This document shows positions 24,000 to 32,582 of a DNA stretch of 64,000 bases, in pieces. Made by a program: the position numbers and the translations under genes. The stretch is from Marinihelvus sp942491555 (lineage in GTDB: Bacteria > Pseudomonadota > Gammaproteobacteria > Xanthomonadales > SZUA-36). The stretch lies in assembly GCA_942491555.1 (NCBI GenBank), contig CALOBN010000005.1:434001-498000 (forward strand), read 5' to 3'. The notes beneath the pieces are model-generated. The model made no database searches, was not told the DNA's origin, and saw only the letters and a list, made by a program, of their open reading frames with translations. Every line of letters starts with the position of its first letter. Position 1 is the first letter of the stretch.

Positions 24000-24053
24000 A
24001 TAAAAGCTATGAATTAAACTGCTGCGCATCCGAAAAACAACAGGAGAAGCATC

Positions 24054-24761
24054 ATGCTGACCATTCGTAAAGCCAATGAGCGCGGACATGCAGACCATGG
24101 CTGGCTCAACAGCCATCACACATTCTCTTTCGCCGATTACTATGATCCGGCGCACATGGGTTTCGGGCAGCTGCGCGTGATCAATGATGACCACATCGCC
24201 CCTGGCCGCGGATTTGGTACCCATCCCCACCGGGATATGGAGATTGTTACCTATGTGCTGGACGGTACGCTGGCACACAAGGATTCCATGGGCAATGGCT
24301 CGGAAATGCGACCGGGTGATGTACAGCGGATGAGCGCCGGCACCGGCGTGACTCACAGCGAATTCAATCCGTCGCCGGACGCACCCGTGCACTTGCTGCA
24401 AATCTGGATCCTGCCAAACGCACGTGGCCATGAACCTGGCTATGAGCAGAAGCACTTTTCTGCAGCCGAGAAGCGCGGCAAGCTGCGCCTGGTCGCCTCC
24501 GGGGAGGGACGCGAGGAGTCTGTGTCTCTCAATCAGGATGTGGATTTGTATGCGGGCCTGCTTTCCGGTGACGAAGCGGTGCGTTTTGAAGTTCGCAGCG
24601 GACGGGACGTCTGGGTGCATGTTGCCCGCGGGACGCTTAGTCTTAATGACCAGGCCTTGGCCGCCGGTGACGGCGTGGCCATTACCGATGCGAGTGATCT
24701 GTCCTTCACTCATGGCGATGATGCGGAAATACTCATCTTTGACATGATTCAGCACAACTGA
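24054..24761 (+). CDS. Pirin family protein (YhhW-like)
   Basis: 235 residues, bicupin. The metal-binding histidines appear in GFGTHPHRDMEIVTYVLDG and the HSEFN motif. The N-terminal pattern ANERGHADHGWLNSHHTFSFADYYDP is a hallmark of bacterial pirins. Some members have quercetin 2,3-dioxygenase activity; others act as redox sensors. A GGAG ribosome site precedes the ATG. The divergent LysR gene is the likely regulator, and a GST relic follows at once. Confidence 0.94.
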   Translation: MLTIRKANERGHADHGWLNSHHTFSFADYYDPAHMGFGQLRVINDDHIAPGRGFGTHPHRDMEIVTYVLDGTLAHKDSMGNGSEMRPGDVQRMSAGTGVTHSEFNPSPDAPVHLLQIWILPNARGHEPGYEQKHFSAAEKRGKLRLVASGEGREESVSLNQDVDLYAGLLSGDEAVRFEVRSGRDVWVHVARGTLSLNDQALAAGDGVAITDASDLSFTHGDDAEILIFDMIQHN

Positions 24762-24770
24762 GGCGTGACC

Positions 24771-24967
24771 ATGAAACTGTTCTATGCACCGGGAACCGGT
24801 TCTCTTGCCCCCGGTCGCCGCTCGATGCCTATGCCTATGCCATGGTGCGTTGGCTACGGATGCTTGACGGCGGTATGCAGCCCTGGCCGAAACTTGCCGG
24901 TTTTATGGGGTTGATGGAGGAAGACGAGGGCGTTCAGAAAGCCCTGGTACGTGAAAAACGCGGCTGA
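24771..24967 (+). pseudogene. Relic of a glutathione S-transferase gene (internal deletion)
   Basis: It begins with ATG at 24771 and reads MKLFYAPGTGSLAP, the standard start of a GST N-terminal domain. After about 14 codons the frame breaks. A second frame from about 24822 reads LDAYAYAMVRWLRMLDGG, then MQPWPKLAGFMG, and ends near VQKALVREKRG at 24967, matching the last helices of a GST. About 130 middle residues are missing, including most of both domains. Position right after the pirin fits a former LysR-pirin-GST neighbourhood. Confidence 0.75.
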
Positions 24968-25041
24968 AGTCCGGTTAAAGCAGAGGCCGCGCATGCTCCG
25001 GGCCGCTAGAATGACCTTACTTAACCGGAGACTCATTGACG

Positions 25042-25329
25042 ATGGAATGGAAAGTGTTGGCCACGGTCTTTGTCAGCGTATTCATCGCTGAGATGGCAGA
25101 CAAAACCCAGCTCGTTACCATGCTGTTTGCCGCGGATAAGGATGTGAGCAAGATGACGGTATTTTTGGCGGCAGCCTCGGCACTGGTGCTGACCAGCGCC
25201 ATTGGCGTTGCCGCGGGCGCCTTGCTTTCGGAGGTGCTCAATCCGCGCATACTGTCCCTGATCGCCGGCAGCGGCTTTATGGTGATCGGTGCCTGGGTGC
25301 TCTATAGCGGTTTTTTCGCGACGTCATGA
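25042..25329 (+). CDS. GDT1/TMEM165 family (UPF0016) half-size transporter
   Basis: About 95 residues with three hydrophobic segments. The signature EMADKTQ (E-x-x-D-K-T) in the first helix is the cation-binding motif of this Ca2+/Mn2+ exporter family. Most members carry two copies of the motif; this one has a single copy, so a homodimer is expected. ATG 25042 has GGAG 11 nt upstream; TTG 25036 is an alternative. The CDF transporter gene begins 16 bp later, suggesting a joint metal-efflux transcript. Confidence 0.85.
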   Translation: MEWKVLATVFVSVFIAEMADKTQLVTMLFAADKDVSKMTVFLAAASALVLTSAIGVAAGALLSEVLNPRILSLIAGSGFMVIGAWVLYSGFFATS

Positions 25330-25345
25330 GATCGTTGTTCGAGCC

Positions 25346-26257
25346 ATGAATCGCGCCACGTCACACCAACATCATCACTCGACACCTGACTTCAACCGGG
25401 CCTTCCTGATTGGCGTCACGCTGAATGTCGTATTCGTGGTGGTCGAGGTTATTTTTGGGCTGGTCTCACAATCCCTGGCCTTACTCACGGATGCCGGGCA
25501 TAACCTGAGCGATGTACTGGGGCTTCTGCTGGCCTGGGGCGCTGCGACCCTGGCAACGCGTAAGCCATCTGTCCGGCGAACCTATGGATACTCGCGGGCC
25601 ACGATTCTTGCCAGCCTGGGCAGTGGTCTGTTGTTACTGGCTGCGGTGGGCGCGATCACCTGGGAGGCGCTCGGACGACTGGTTGATCCGGCCGAACCGG
25701 CGGGTATGACCATCATGGTTGTGGCAGCCGTCGGTGTGGTCATTAACACGGCGACCGCGCTGATGTTTCTGCGCGGCAAGGACCGCGATCTGAACATTCG
25801 GGGCGCCTATCTGCACATGCTGGCAGATGCAGCGGTGTCCCTGGGTGTGGTGGTTGCAGGGGCCCTGATATGGTGGCGCGGATGGGTCTGGATGGACCCG
25901 GTTATCAGTCTGCTGATAGCGGCGGTGATTTTCTGGTCGACCTGGGGTCTGCTGCGCGATTCATTGAACCTGGCGGTGGACGCAGTCCCCCGCTCGATTG
26001 ATCCGGAAAAGGTTCAGGCCTTCCTGCTCGCCCAGCCCGGCGTAGCCGCGTTGCATGACCTGCACATCTGGCCCATAAGCACCACGGATACGGCCCTGAC
26101 TGCGCACCTGGTTATGGCGCCGATGCCGGATTCGAACCGTTTCCTGAATGAGCTCGCCAACCAGCTTCACGAGCAGTTCAGCATCGATCACGCTACCATT
26201 CAGCTCGAGCGGGGACAGGCTGAGCAAGGTTGTCCCCAGCTTGAATGCACTCATTAA
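25346..26257 (+). CDS. Cation diffusion facilitator (zinc/cadmium efflux)
   Basis: 303 residues with six transmembrane segments (about 20-210) and a cytoplasmic C-terminal domain. The zinc-site residues are visible as LLTDAGHNLSDVLGL (HxxxD) in helix 2 and HMLADAAVSLGVVV in helix 5. The N-terminal tail SHQHHHSTP is histidine-rich, as in ZitB/CzcD. A histidine-metal site candidate (DLHIWPIS) sits in the C-terminal domain. It follows a GDT1-like gene and precedes egtD, separated by 16 bp and 15 bp. Zn2+ export is likely; exact metal unproven. Confidence 0.92.
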   Translation: MNRATSHQHHHSTPDFNRAFLIGVTLNVVFVVVEVIFGLVSQSLALLTDAGHNLSDVLGLLLAWGAATLATRKPSVRRTYGYSRATILASLGSGLLLLAAVGAITWEALGRLVDPAEPAGMTIMVVAAVGVVINTATALMFLRGKDRDLNIRGAYLHMLADAAVSLGVVVAGALIWWRGWVWMDPVISLLIAAVIFWSTWGLLRDSLNLAVDAVPRSIDPEKVQAFLLAQPGVAALHDLHIWPISTTDTALTAHLVMAPMPDSNRFLNELANQLHEQFSIDHATIQLERGQAEQGCPQLECTH

Positions 26258-26272
26258 AGGCCCGGGGGGCTC

Positions 26273-27238
26273 ATGGACGACAGGATTATCGACCGGGAGT
26301 TTGCGCAAGCCGTCAGGGAGGGCCTGGGCGCTACCCCGAAGCGACTGTCATCCCGTTATTTTTATGATGCGACGGGCGACCGGCTGTTCCAGGCGATCAT
26401 GGCCAGTCCGGAGTATTACCTGACTGACTGCGAGCGGGAAATCCTCCGCGAGCAGGGTCTGGACATTGCACGCTCTGCCGCGGCCGGTGGTGCCTTCGAA
26501 CTGGTTGAGCTGGGCGCCGGCGACGGCAGCAAGATGTGTCATCTGATTGATGCGCTGCATGCGATTGATGCGCAGTTCGTGTTCAAACCCCTGGATATTT
26601 CTGCAAATGTGCTGGAGCTGCTCGAGAAGCGGCTGCGCCCTGGCCGCCCCTGGTTGGTCATGGAGCCGATTGCAGGTAACTACATGCACTGGCTTGCACA
26701 GGAACGTCGACCGGGCATTCGCCGTGTATTCGCCTTTATGGGTTCAAACCTGGGTAACTTCACCCGGGATGCTGCGGTGGAGTTCCTGACTGCCATCCGC
26801 GAGTCGATGACACCAGCGGATTTGTTGCTGATCGGCCTGGATATGAAAAAGGATCCAGCCGTGATTCGCGCGGCCTACGACGACAAGGGCGGTGTTACGG
26901 CCCGCTTCAACCTCAATTTGCTGGAGCGCATCAACCGCGAGCTGGGTGGCAATTTTGATTTGTCCGCGTTCACGCACAGGCCGGAATACGATCCCGAAAC
27001 CGGCGCCGCACGAAGCTTTCTGCGCAGTGACCTGGAGCAGCGTGTAAACATTGGAGCGCTGAACGAGTCTTTCGTCTTTGCCAGAGGCGAGCTGATCAAC
27101 ATGGAGATTTCCCAGAAGTACGATCAGCAGCAGATTAACGATCTGGCGCAAATGTCCGGCTTCGAGGTCCGGGAAATTTTCACAGACGAGCGTGACTATT
27201 TCACGGACCAGCTCTGGCGCCCGGCACAGCGAGACTGA
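26273..27238 (+). CDS. egtD: EgtD-like L-histidine N(alpha)-methyltransferase
   Basis: 321 residues, an S-adenosylmethionine-dependent enzyme that trimethylates histidine to hercynine, the first step of ergothioneine synthesis. The family motifs include SSRYFYDATGDRLFQAIM (substrate region), VELGAGDGSKM (SAM-binding), FMGSNLGNFTRDAA and the late INMEISQKYD. No egtB (FeII oxidase) is adjacent, so either another locus supplies it or this is a related histidine methyltransferase of unknown fate. It lies in a metal-transport row, 1 bp before the antiporter gene. Confidence 0.85.
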   Translation: MDDRIIDREFAQAVREGLGATPKRLSSRYFYDATGDRLFQAIMASPEYYLTDCEREILREQGLDIARSAAAGGAFELVELGAGDGSKMCHLIDALHAIDAQFVFKPLDISANVLELLEKRLRPGRPWLVMEPIAGNYMHWLAQERRPGIRRVFAFMGSNLGNFTRDAAVEFLTAIRESMTPADLLLIGLDMKKDPAVIRAAYDDKGGVTARFNLNLLERINRELGGNFDLSAFTHRPEYDPETGAARSFLRSDLEQRVNIGALNESFVFARGELINMEISQKYDQQQINDLAQMSGFEVREIFTDERDYFTDQLWRPAQRD

Positions 27239-27239
27239 T

Positions 27240-29129
27240 ATGTACCAGGAGGTCATGATCCAGGCCCTGGTGTACCTGGCCGCCGCTGTCATTGCAGTGC
27301 CACTGGCCAAGCGTCTCGGTCTCGGATCCGCGCTTGGCTATCTGCTGGCTGGTTTGTTGATTGGCCCCTATTTTCTCAAACTGGTGGGCCAGGAAGGTTC
27401 GGATGTCATGCATTTTGCCGAATTCGGCGTGGTGCTGATGCTGTTTATTGTCGGTCTTGAGCTGGAACCCTCGAAACTCTGGCGTCTGCGCGTGCCTATC
27501 CTTGGGCTTGGCGGCGCGCAAGTGGTCATTACTGCTCTGGCGATTGGCATTATCAGTCTGGCCATGGGCCTTCCATGGCAGACAGCACTTTTAATTGGCC
27601 TGATCCTGTCACTGAGCTCTACCGCCATGGTCCTGCAGACCCTGGATGAAAAAGGCTGGATGAAGACTGCTGCAGGGCAGCGGGCTTTTTCCGTGCTGCT
27701 GTTCCAGGACATAGCGGTTATTCCCATTCTTGCCATTATCCCGTTCCTGGCGCTGACTGGTCTGGGCACAACCGCCGCGTCGACCGGGCATGGTCCGGCC
27801 CATGGAGAAATGGCCGGCTGGCTGCGGGCCTTGATGGTGGTCGGTGTGGTTGCGGGGATCTGGCTCGCCGGCCGCTACCTGGCCCAGCCGTTTTTTCGCT
27901 ATATCGCACGCACCGGGAGCCGCGAAATATTCATGGCAACCGCCTTGTTAATGATTGTCGGTGTGATTGTGTTGATGAACTGGATTGGGCTGTCACCGGC
28001 CCTGGGCACCTTCGTGGCCGGCGTGGTACTGGCCGACAGCGAGTTTCGTCATCAGCTCGAATCAGATATTGAACCGTTCAAGGGCTTGCTGCTGGGCCTG
28101 TTCTTTCTGTCGGTGGGCGCGAGTATTAACCTGGCCCTGCTGGCTGCCGAGCCGGGCCTTGTTTTCGCAGGGGTTGCGGGCCTGATCGGCATCAAGTTAA
28201 TCGTGCTCTACTTTCTTGGCAGGTTTTTCAAACTGCCGGTCCCTGACGCGACCCTGTTTGCCTTTGCCCTGGCACAGGGCGGAGAGTTTGCTTTTCTGCT
28301 GGTCTCCTTTGCGCTGCAGTCGTCGGCCATTCCCAGCGAAACCGCAGGCGTGCTGATTCTGGTCGTGATCCTGTCCATGATCCTGACCCCGCTGATGATT
28401 ATCTTCTTTGAGCGTTTCCTCCAGCCGCGGCTTGCAGACCGCAGCCAGTCAGCGGATGAGGGTCAGGACGAGGACATGGACGGCCATGGCCGGCCTGTGA
28501 TCATCGCCGGTTACGGGCGTTTCGGCCAGATTGTGGGGCGCACACTCAAGGCCGGGGGCTTTGATTCCACGCTGCTGGATCATGATGCGGGCCAGATAGA
28601 GCTGACCGGCCGTTTCGGTAACAAGGTCTTTTATGGCGATGCCGCACGTGCCGACCTGCTACTGGCCGCCGGAGCTGCCAGGGCCCGTTTGCTGGTGATC
28701 GCGATTGATGATCCGGACAAGGCAGTGGCCATGGTGGAAACTACCAAGGCGTTGTTTCCACACCTGAAAGTGTTGGCCCGGGCCGTTGACCGGCCGCACA
28801 CGTACCGCCTCATGAAAGCGGGCGTCGACTTTTTTGCCCGGGAAACGTTCGGCTCCGCGCTGGCCATGGGAGAGGAGGCGCTGCGTATGTTGGGTGTGCC
28901 GGATGCGCGCGCCAAATGGATCGCGGAAACATTCGAAAAGCATGATACCGAGGGCCTCTACAAATTGTACGAGGTGTGGGGTGACGAGGAGGCTTATGGC
29001 TTCCGTATCCAGGCTAACCTGGCAGAACTTGAGCGGGTTCTGGCTGACGATGAAGAAGACGCGCAAGCCGGCAAGGATGACGCAGAGAGTGTGGGCCCTT
29101 CACCCGGAACCGGGGCGGCTCCCGGCTAG
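27240..29129 (+). CDS. Monovalent cation:proton antiporter (CPA2) with TrkA-N domain
   Basis: 629 residues in the KefB/KefC group. The N-terminal part has about 12-13 membrane helices with the antiporter motif FLLFIVGLELEPSKLW-like (MLFIVGLELEPSK) and VLLFQDIAVIPILAI (a conserved Asp). A cytoplasmic Rossmann RCK domain follows (IIAGYGRFGQIVGR, nucleotide-binding), then a C-terminal acidic tail. Family members exchange K+ or Na+ for H+ and are gated by nucleotides or glutathione adducts. The stop overlaps the stop of the convergent cytochrome gene by 4 bp. Confidence 0.9.
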   Translation: MYQEVMIQALVYLAAAVIAVPLAKRLGLGSALGYLLAGLLIGPYFLKLVGQEGSDVMHFAEFGVVLMLFIVGLELEPSKLWRLRVPILGLGGAQVVITALAIGIISLAMGLPWQTALLIGLILSLSSTAMVLQTLDEKGWMKTAAGQRAFSVLLFQDIAVIPILAIIPFLALTGLGTTAASTGHGPAHGEMAGWLRALMVVGVVAGIWLAGRYLAQPFFRYIARTGSREIFMATALLMIVGVIVLMNWIGLSPALGTFVAGVVLADSEFRHQLESDIEPFKGLLLGLFFLSVGASINLALLAAEPGLVFAGVAGLIGIKLIVLYFLGRFFKLPVPDATLFAFALAQGGEFAFLLVSFALQSSAIPSETAGVLILVVILSMILTPLMIIFFERFLQPRLADRSQSADEGQDEDMDGHGRPVIIAGYGRFGQIVGRTLKAGGFDSTLLDHDAGQIELTGRFGNKVFYGDAARADLLLAAGAARARLLVIAIDDPDKAVAMVETTKALFPHLKVLARAVDRPHTYRLMKAGVDFFARETFGSALAMGEEALRMLGVPDARAKWIAETFEKHDTEGLYKLYEVWGDEEAYGFRIQANLAELERVLADDEEDAQAGKDDAESVGPSPGTGAAPG

Positions 29130-29491
29130 TCTTCAGTGGTTCGCCATTGCACCTGCAACGGCGGCCTGCGTGGTACCAGGTCAGGTGCGCCGTAGTGGCT
29201 TGCCAGGTAGGACAGGATGTCTTCTTCAGCCGCACCCAGGTCCCACAGATTGTGCTCGGCCTGCATCCAGCGGATCAGCTTGGTCCAGTGATCCCGGTCA
29301 CCGCGGTTCTGGGTGACCAGGTTCAGTGAATGACAGGCGCCGCAATGTGCCGCGACCAGCTCTGAACCCGCGCCGGGCTCCAGCTGAACCGCCATTTGAG
29401 CGCCTGTTCCGGTCGCGCCGCTGTCCGCGACCGCGCTCATGCCTGCGCCGAGCAACAGGGACGTGAGTATCAGTTTGATGCTAAACCGCAT
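29126..29491 (-). CDS. Small c-type cytochrome, probable sulfite dehydrogenase electron acceptor
   Basis: About 121 residues. ATG 29491 begins a signal peptide (RFSIKLILTSLLLGAG). A single haem site CGACH lies near residue 52 in AAHCGACHSLNLV, and a Met-containing stretch (KLIRWMQAEHNLWDL) could give the sixth ligand. It overlaps the preceding molybdoenzyme gene by 11 bp, the SorA/SorB arrangement in which the cytochrome takes electrons from sulfite oxidation. Confidence 0.85.
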   Translation of the reverse strand: MRFSIKLILTSLLLGAGMSAVADSGATGTGAQMAVQLEPGAGSELVAAHCGACHSLNLVTQNRGDRDHWTKLIRWMQAEHNLWDLGAAEEDILSYLASHYGAPDLVPRRPPLQVQWRTTED

Positions 29492-30788
29492 ACAGCGCGA
29501 TCCGATGTGCGGCATTGTTGAGATAGCCCTTTGGGTTCCAGCCGGGCAGCACCATTGGCTGAGCGAATCCCTGGTCATCCGTGGCGCGCGCCCACACCTC
29601 GTAATAGCCGGGCTGGGGCAATGCGAGCGTGGCCGAAAAATGCTGCCAGGCCAGCCGGTTGACCGGCCCGCTTAGTCGGGCGGGTAGCCAGGTCTGGCCG
29701 AAGTCTATCGACAGGTCGACGCGCTGCACCGCGCGATCGCCGGCCCAGGCGTGACCGCGAACTTCCAGATCCGCGCCAAAAGGCAGACGCAAACCCGACT
29801 CCGGATAAGTAATCAGCGATTTGACCGGCATGGATTCAATGATGCACATGTCCTTTTCAGGCACGGCCTCCCCGGGGGCGACCGGGGAGCAGGGCACCCG
29901 GTAGGCATCGCCGCCCATCTTGGCGCCGTCATGAACCCGGTCCCGGATCAGCAAATCAGTCAGCCACTTGCCGGATACCGAGGCGGGCCAACCGCCGATG
30001 GCCAGGCGCAAGGGGTAACCATTCAGCGGATGCAGGGCCTGGCCGTTCATGCCAAACGCAATCATGGACTCCGGTTCCATGGCCTTGGCGAGCGGCACGC
30101 CCCTTGAGATCGCTTGCTTGGTGGGGTCTCCGGACAGATGGGTATCGGCGCCAAGGTAGCCGATATAGACCGCATCATCCCGTACCCCGGCATCTTCCAG
30201 AACATCGGCCAGGCGAATGCCGTCGAAACGCGGGCAGGCCACGGCGCCGGTGGTCCACTGGTTACCAGAGGCCGGTGGAATGAATTCGGCCCGGCCATTG
30301 CCGCCGCATTCGAGCACCAGCTGCAGGCTGACGGGCTCAAAACGTTGGCGAAGTTCGGCCAGGGAGTAACGGGTCGGTCTCAATACCGACTCACCGGATA
30401 CATTCAGTGTCCATTGTTGCGGGTCGACCCTGGCCGGCGGCAGCCCGTTGTTGCGCACAAACATGCGCTCAATCGGTGTTACCTGGTCATCCAGTAAATG
30501 GGCCGGCGTCTCAGCGTTGACCGGGCGGTCATTGAGTACCACCAGGCGCGGGTCTTTGCCCTCGAGCGCAAAGGGCTCGCTCGTGTCGGCCAGGGCCGCG
30601 GGAATCAGCCCTGCAGGCATGAACTGATGGAAGACCACGGGTGCGCCGAGTGCCGCCGTGAGCGCACCCAGGCCTGACAGAAAACCACGTCGGGTCAGGG
30701 GATCGCTGGTGCGGCCAAACAGTTTTTCGTCGGCCGCCAGGGGGTCCCGTGCATACAGCGAATGGAGCCCTTGCTTATGACGTTTCAT
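29481..30788 (-). CDS. Periplasmic sulfite oxidase/dehydrogenase, molybdopterin subunit
   Basis: About 435 residues. The N-terminus has a twin-arginine signal (TRRGFLSGLGALTAALG). The molybdopterin domain includes LECGGNGRAEF, with the single Mo-ligating cysteine, and residues typical of SorA/YedY/SoxC (MFVRNNG, GYLGADTHLSG). The C-terminal Mo-co dimerisation domain follows (VRGHAWAGDRAVQRVDLS). The ATG chosen (30788) is 12 codons inside the longest frame. The downstream cytochrome favours a SorAB-type sulfite:cytochrome c oxidoreductase; SoxCD-type sulfur dehydrogenase is the alternative. Confidence 0.88.
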   Translation of the reverse strand: MKRHKQGLHSLYARDPLAADEKLFGRTSDPLTRRGFLSGLGALTAALGAPVVFHQFMPAGLIPAALADTSEPFALEGKDPRLVVLNDRPVNAETPAHLLDDQVTPIERMFVRNNGLPPARVDPQQWTLNVSGESVLRPTRYSLAELRQRFEPVSLQLVLECGGNGRAEFIPPASGNQWTTGAVACPRFDGIRLADVLEDAGVRDDAVYIGYLGADTHLSGDPTKQAISRGVPLAKAMEPESMIAFGMNGQALHPLNGYPLRLAIGGWPASVSGKWLTDLLIRDRVHDGAKMGGDAYRVPCSPVAPGEAVPEKDMCIIESMPVKSLITYPESGLRLPFGADLEVRGHAWAGDRAVQRVDLSIDFGQTWLPARLSGPVNRLAWQHFSATLALPQPGYYEVWARATDDQGFAQPMVLPGWNPKGYLNNAAHRIALYAV

Positions 30789-30798
30789 CCCTGGCGCC

Positions 30799-32265
30799 TC
30801 AGGCGGCAGCTTGTTGCGGTGCACGTTGCGCGTGGTCGGTCAAAACCTGCGCCACGCAGGTCGTCAGCCGTTGCGCGAAGGGTATATGCAGAAACTCGTT
30901 GGGACCATGCGCATTGGACTGGGGGCCCAGCACGCCGGTAATCATGAACTGCGCGTTGGGGAATGACTCACCAAGCATGGCCATGAAAGGAATCGTGCCG
31001 CCTTCGCCCATGTACATAACGCTCCGCCCGTAGCTTGCCTGGGAAGCGGCCTCCAGGGAATGATGCAGCCACGGGGCAATGGCCGGTGCGTTCCAGCCCG
31101 TCGCGCCCTGGTCAGCATCAAAGCGCACCCGCGCATTGGACGGCGGGTGTGCCTCGAGGGTTTCTTTCATATTGGCCGTGGCTTCCTCGCCGTCCACCGT
31201 CGGTGGCAGGCGCATGGAAAGCTTCAGGCTGGTATACGGGCGCAGCACGTTGCCGGCGGAGCCGAGCGCCGGCATACCGTCAATGCCCGTGTAAGACAGT
31301 GCCGGGCGCCAGGTGCGATTGAGGATGCGGTCCACGTTGTTATCGGCCTGTGGCTCGACGCCCTCCACAAAAGGATAGGCTTGCCAGATCTTGTCGCCCA
31401 GTTCTTCGGCCATGCGCCGGGTCTGCTCCAGGCGTTGTTGCGGAATCTCCGCTTGCAGATAGTCGGGCCGCACCTGCCCGGTGTTTTCATCTTCCAGGCG
31501 GGCAAGCAACTGACGCATGATGCGAAAGCTGGAGGGCACCACGCCGGAGGCATAGCCGGAATGCACGCCTTCGTTCAGAACCTCGGCACGCAGGGTGCCG
31601 GCTGCCATGCCGCGCAGGGAAACCGTCAGCCACAGCTGCTCATAGTTGCCCGCACCGGAGTCCAGGCATACGACCAGTGAGGGCTCACCGATGCGCTCGT
31701 GCAGGTGATCGATATAAAACGGCAGGTCATAACTGCCTGATTCCTCGCAGGCCTCGATGACGATCACGCAACGGCAGTGGGGCAGCCCTTCGCGCTGCAC
31801 GGCCAGGATCGCAGTCAGTGAGCCATACGCCGCATAGCCGTCATCGGCGCCGCCGCGTCCATAGAGCTTGTCGCCTTTGATGACCGGCTTCCACGGGCCC
31901 AGGCCATCCGCCCAGCCGGCCATCTCCGGCTGCTTATCCATATGGCCATAGAGGAGTACGGTATCATCGGCATTGCCGCCATTGGCTGCCGGAATTTCCA
32001 TGAAAATCAGTGGGGTGCGACCAGGAAGGCGCACAATCTCCGACGTCATGCCGGGGATATCCTGTTTGGCGCACCAGGCATAAATCTGCTGGATGGCATC
32101 TTCCATGTAACCGTGTGCTTCCCAATCGGGGTCAAAGTGCGGGGACTTGTTGGGAATCCTGATGTACTCAACGAGCTCGGGCACGATCTCGTCGTTCCAT
32201 TTTTCATCGATAAAACGTTGTGCGCCTGGTGTGTCCATGGTTGCGGGAATCTCCGTTTGGGTCAT
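30799..32265 (-). CDS. M20 family metallodipeptidase
   Basis: About 488 residues. The zinc-binding pattern is visible: LLYGHMDKQPE (His, Asp), then GRGGADDGYAAYG, EACEESGSYD (Glu catalytic/metal) and a late histidine in GPNEFLHIPF. EYIRIPNKSPHFDPDW at the start marks the CNDP/dipeptidase subgroup. The longest frame begins at 32475; ATG 32265 starts where homology begins, with ATG 32283 (GGA upstream) as alternative. It ends 10 bp before the sulfite oxidase start, so the three genes look like one operon, perhaps for handling sulfur-containing peptides. Confidence 0.88.
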   Translation of the reverse strand: MTQTEIPATMDTPGAQRFIDEKWNDEIVPELVEYIRIPNKSPHFDPDWEAHGYMEDAIQQIYAWCAKQDIPGMTSEIVRLPGRTPLIFMEIPAANGGNADDTVLLYGHMDKQPEMAGWADGLGPWKPVIKGDKLYGRGGADDGYAAYGSLTAILAVQREGLPHCRCVIVIEACEESGSYDLPFYIDHLHERIGEPSLVVCLDSGAGNYEQLWLTVSLRGMAAGTLRAEVLNEGVHSGYASGVVPSSFRIMRQLLARLEDENTGQVRPDYLQAEIPQQRLEQTRRMAEELGDKIWQAYPFVEGVEPQADNNVDRILNRTWRPALSYTGIDGMPALGSAGNVLRPYTSLKLSMRLPPTVDGEEATANMKETLEAHPPSNARVRFDADQGATGWNAPAIAPWLHHSLEAASQASYGRSVMYMGEGGTIPFMAMLGESFPNAQFMITGVLGPQSNAHGPNEFLHIPFAQRLTTCVAQVLTDHAQRAPQQAAA

Positions 32266-32582
32266 GCTGAGCCGATACGCCATTATTCCATGGTCCAGGC
32301 GTGCTGCCCATGCGGGACTGATTCCGATTGTTGGCGGCACCGTTAACGCGCCGTTTTTGGTCCGCCATCTGGTATGCTTGCGGCCGGCTCCTGTTGTGGC
32401 TAAGCACTTGTCCCGAATGGGAAAGCGCCTGGAGCATTTGAGTCCAAAACAATAAAAAGAGTTGGTGTTGTCCAACGCACGTCAATCAAGACCGGTGATT
32501 ATGCCGTCTTAGCCCGATCGGGTTTTAGTCCCGCCTCGGGGCGTTGTTAAACTTTGATATTCACGGAAGAAAACGGGTCATT
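32266..32582. other. Divergent intergenic region, M20 peptidase / DUF885 lipoprotein
   Basis: About 317 bp between divergent starts. It contains TTGG/CCAA and a palindrome CCCGATCGGG (32514-32523) followed by TTTT. No convincing sigma-70 pair or known operator was seen. Confidence 0.4.
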
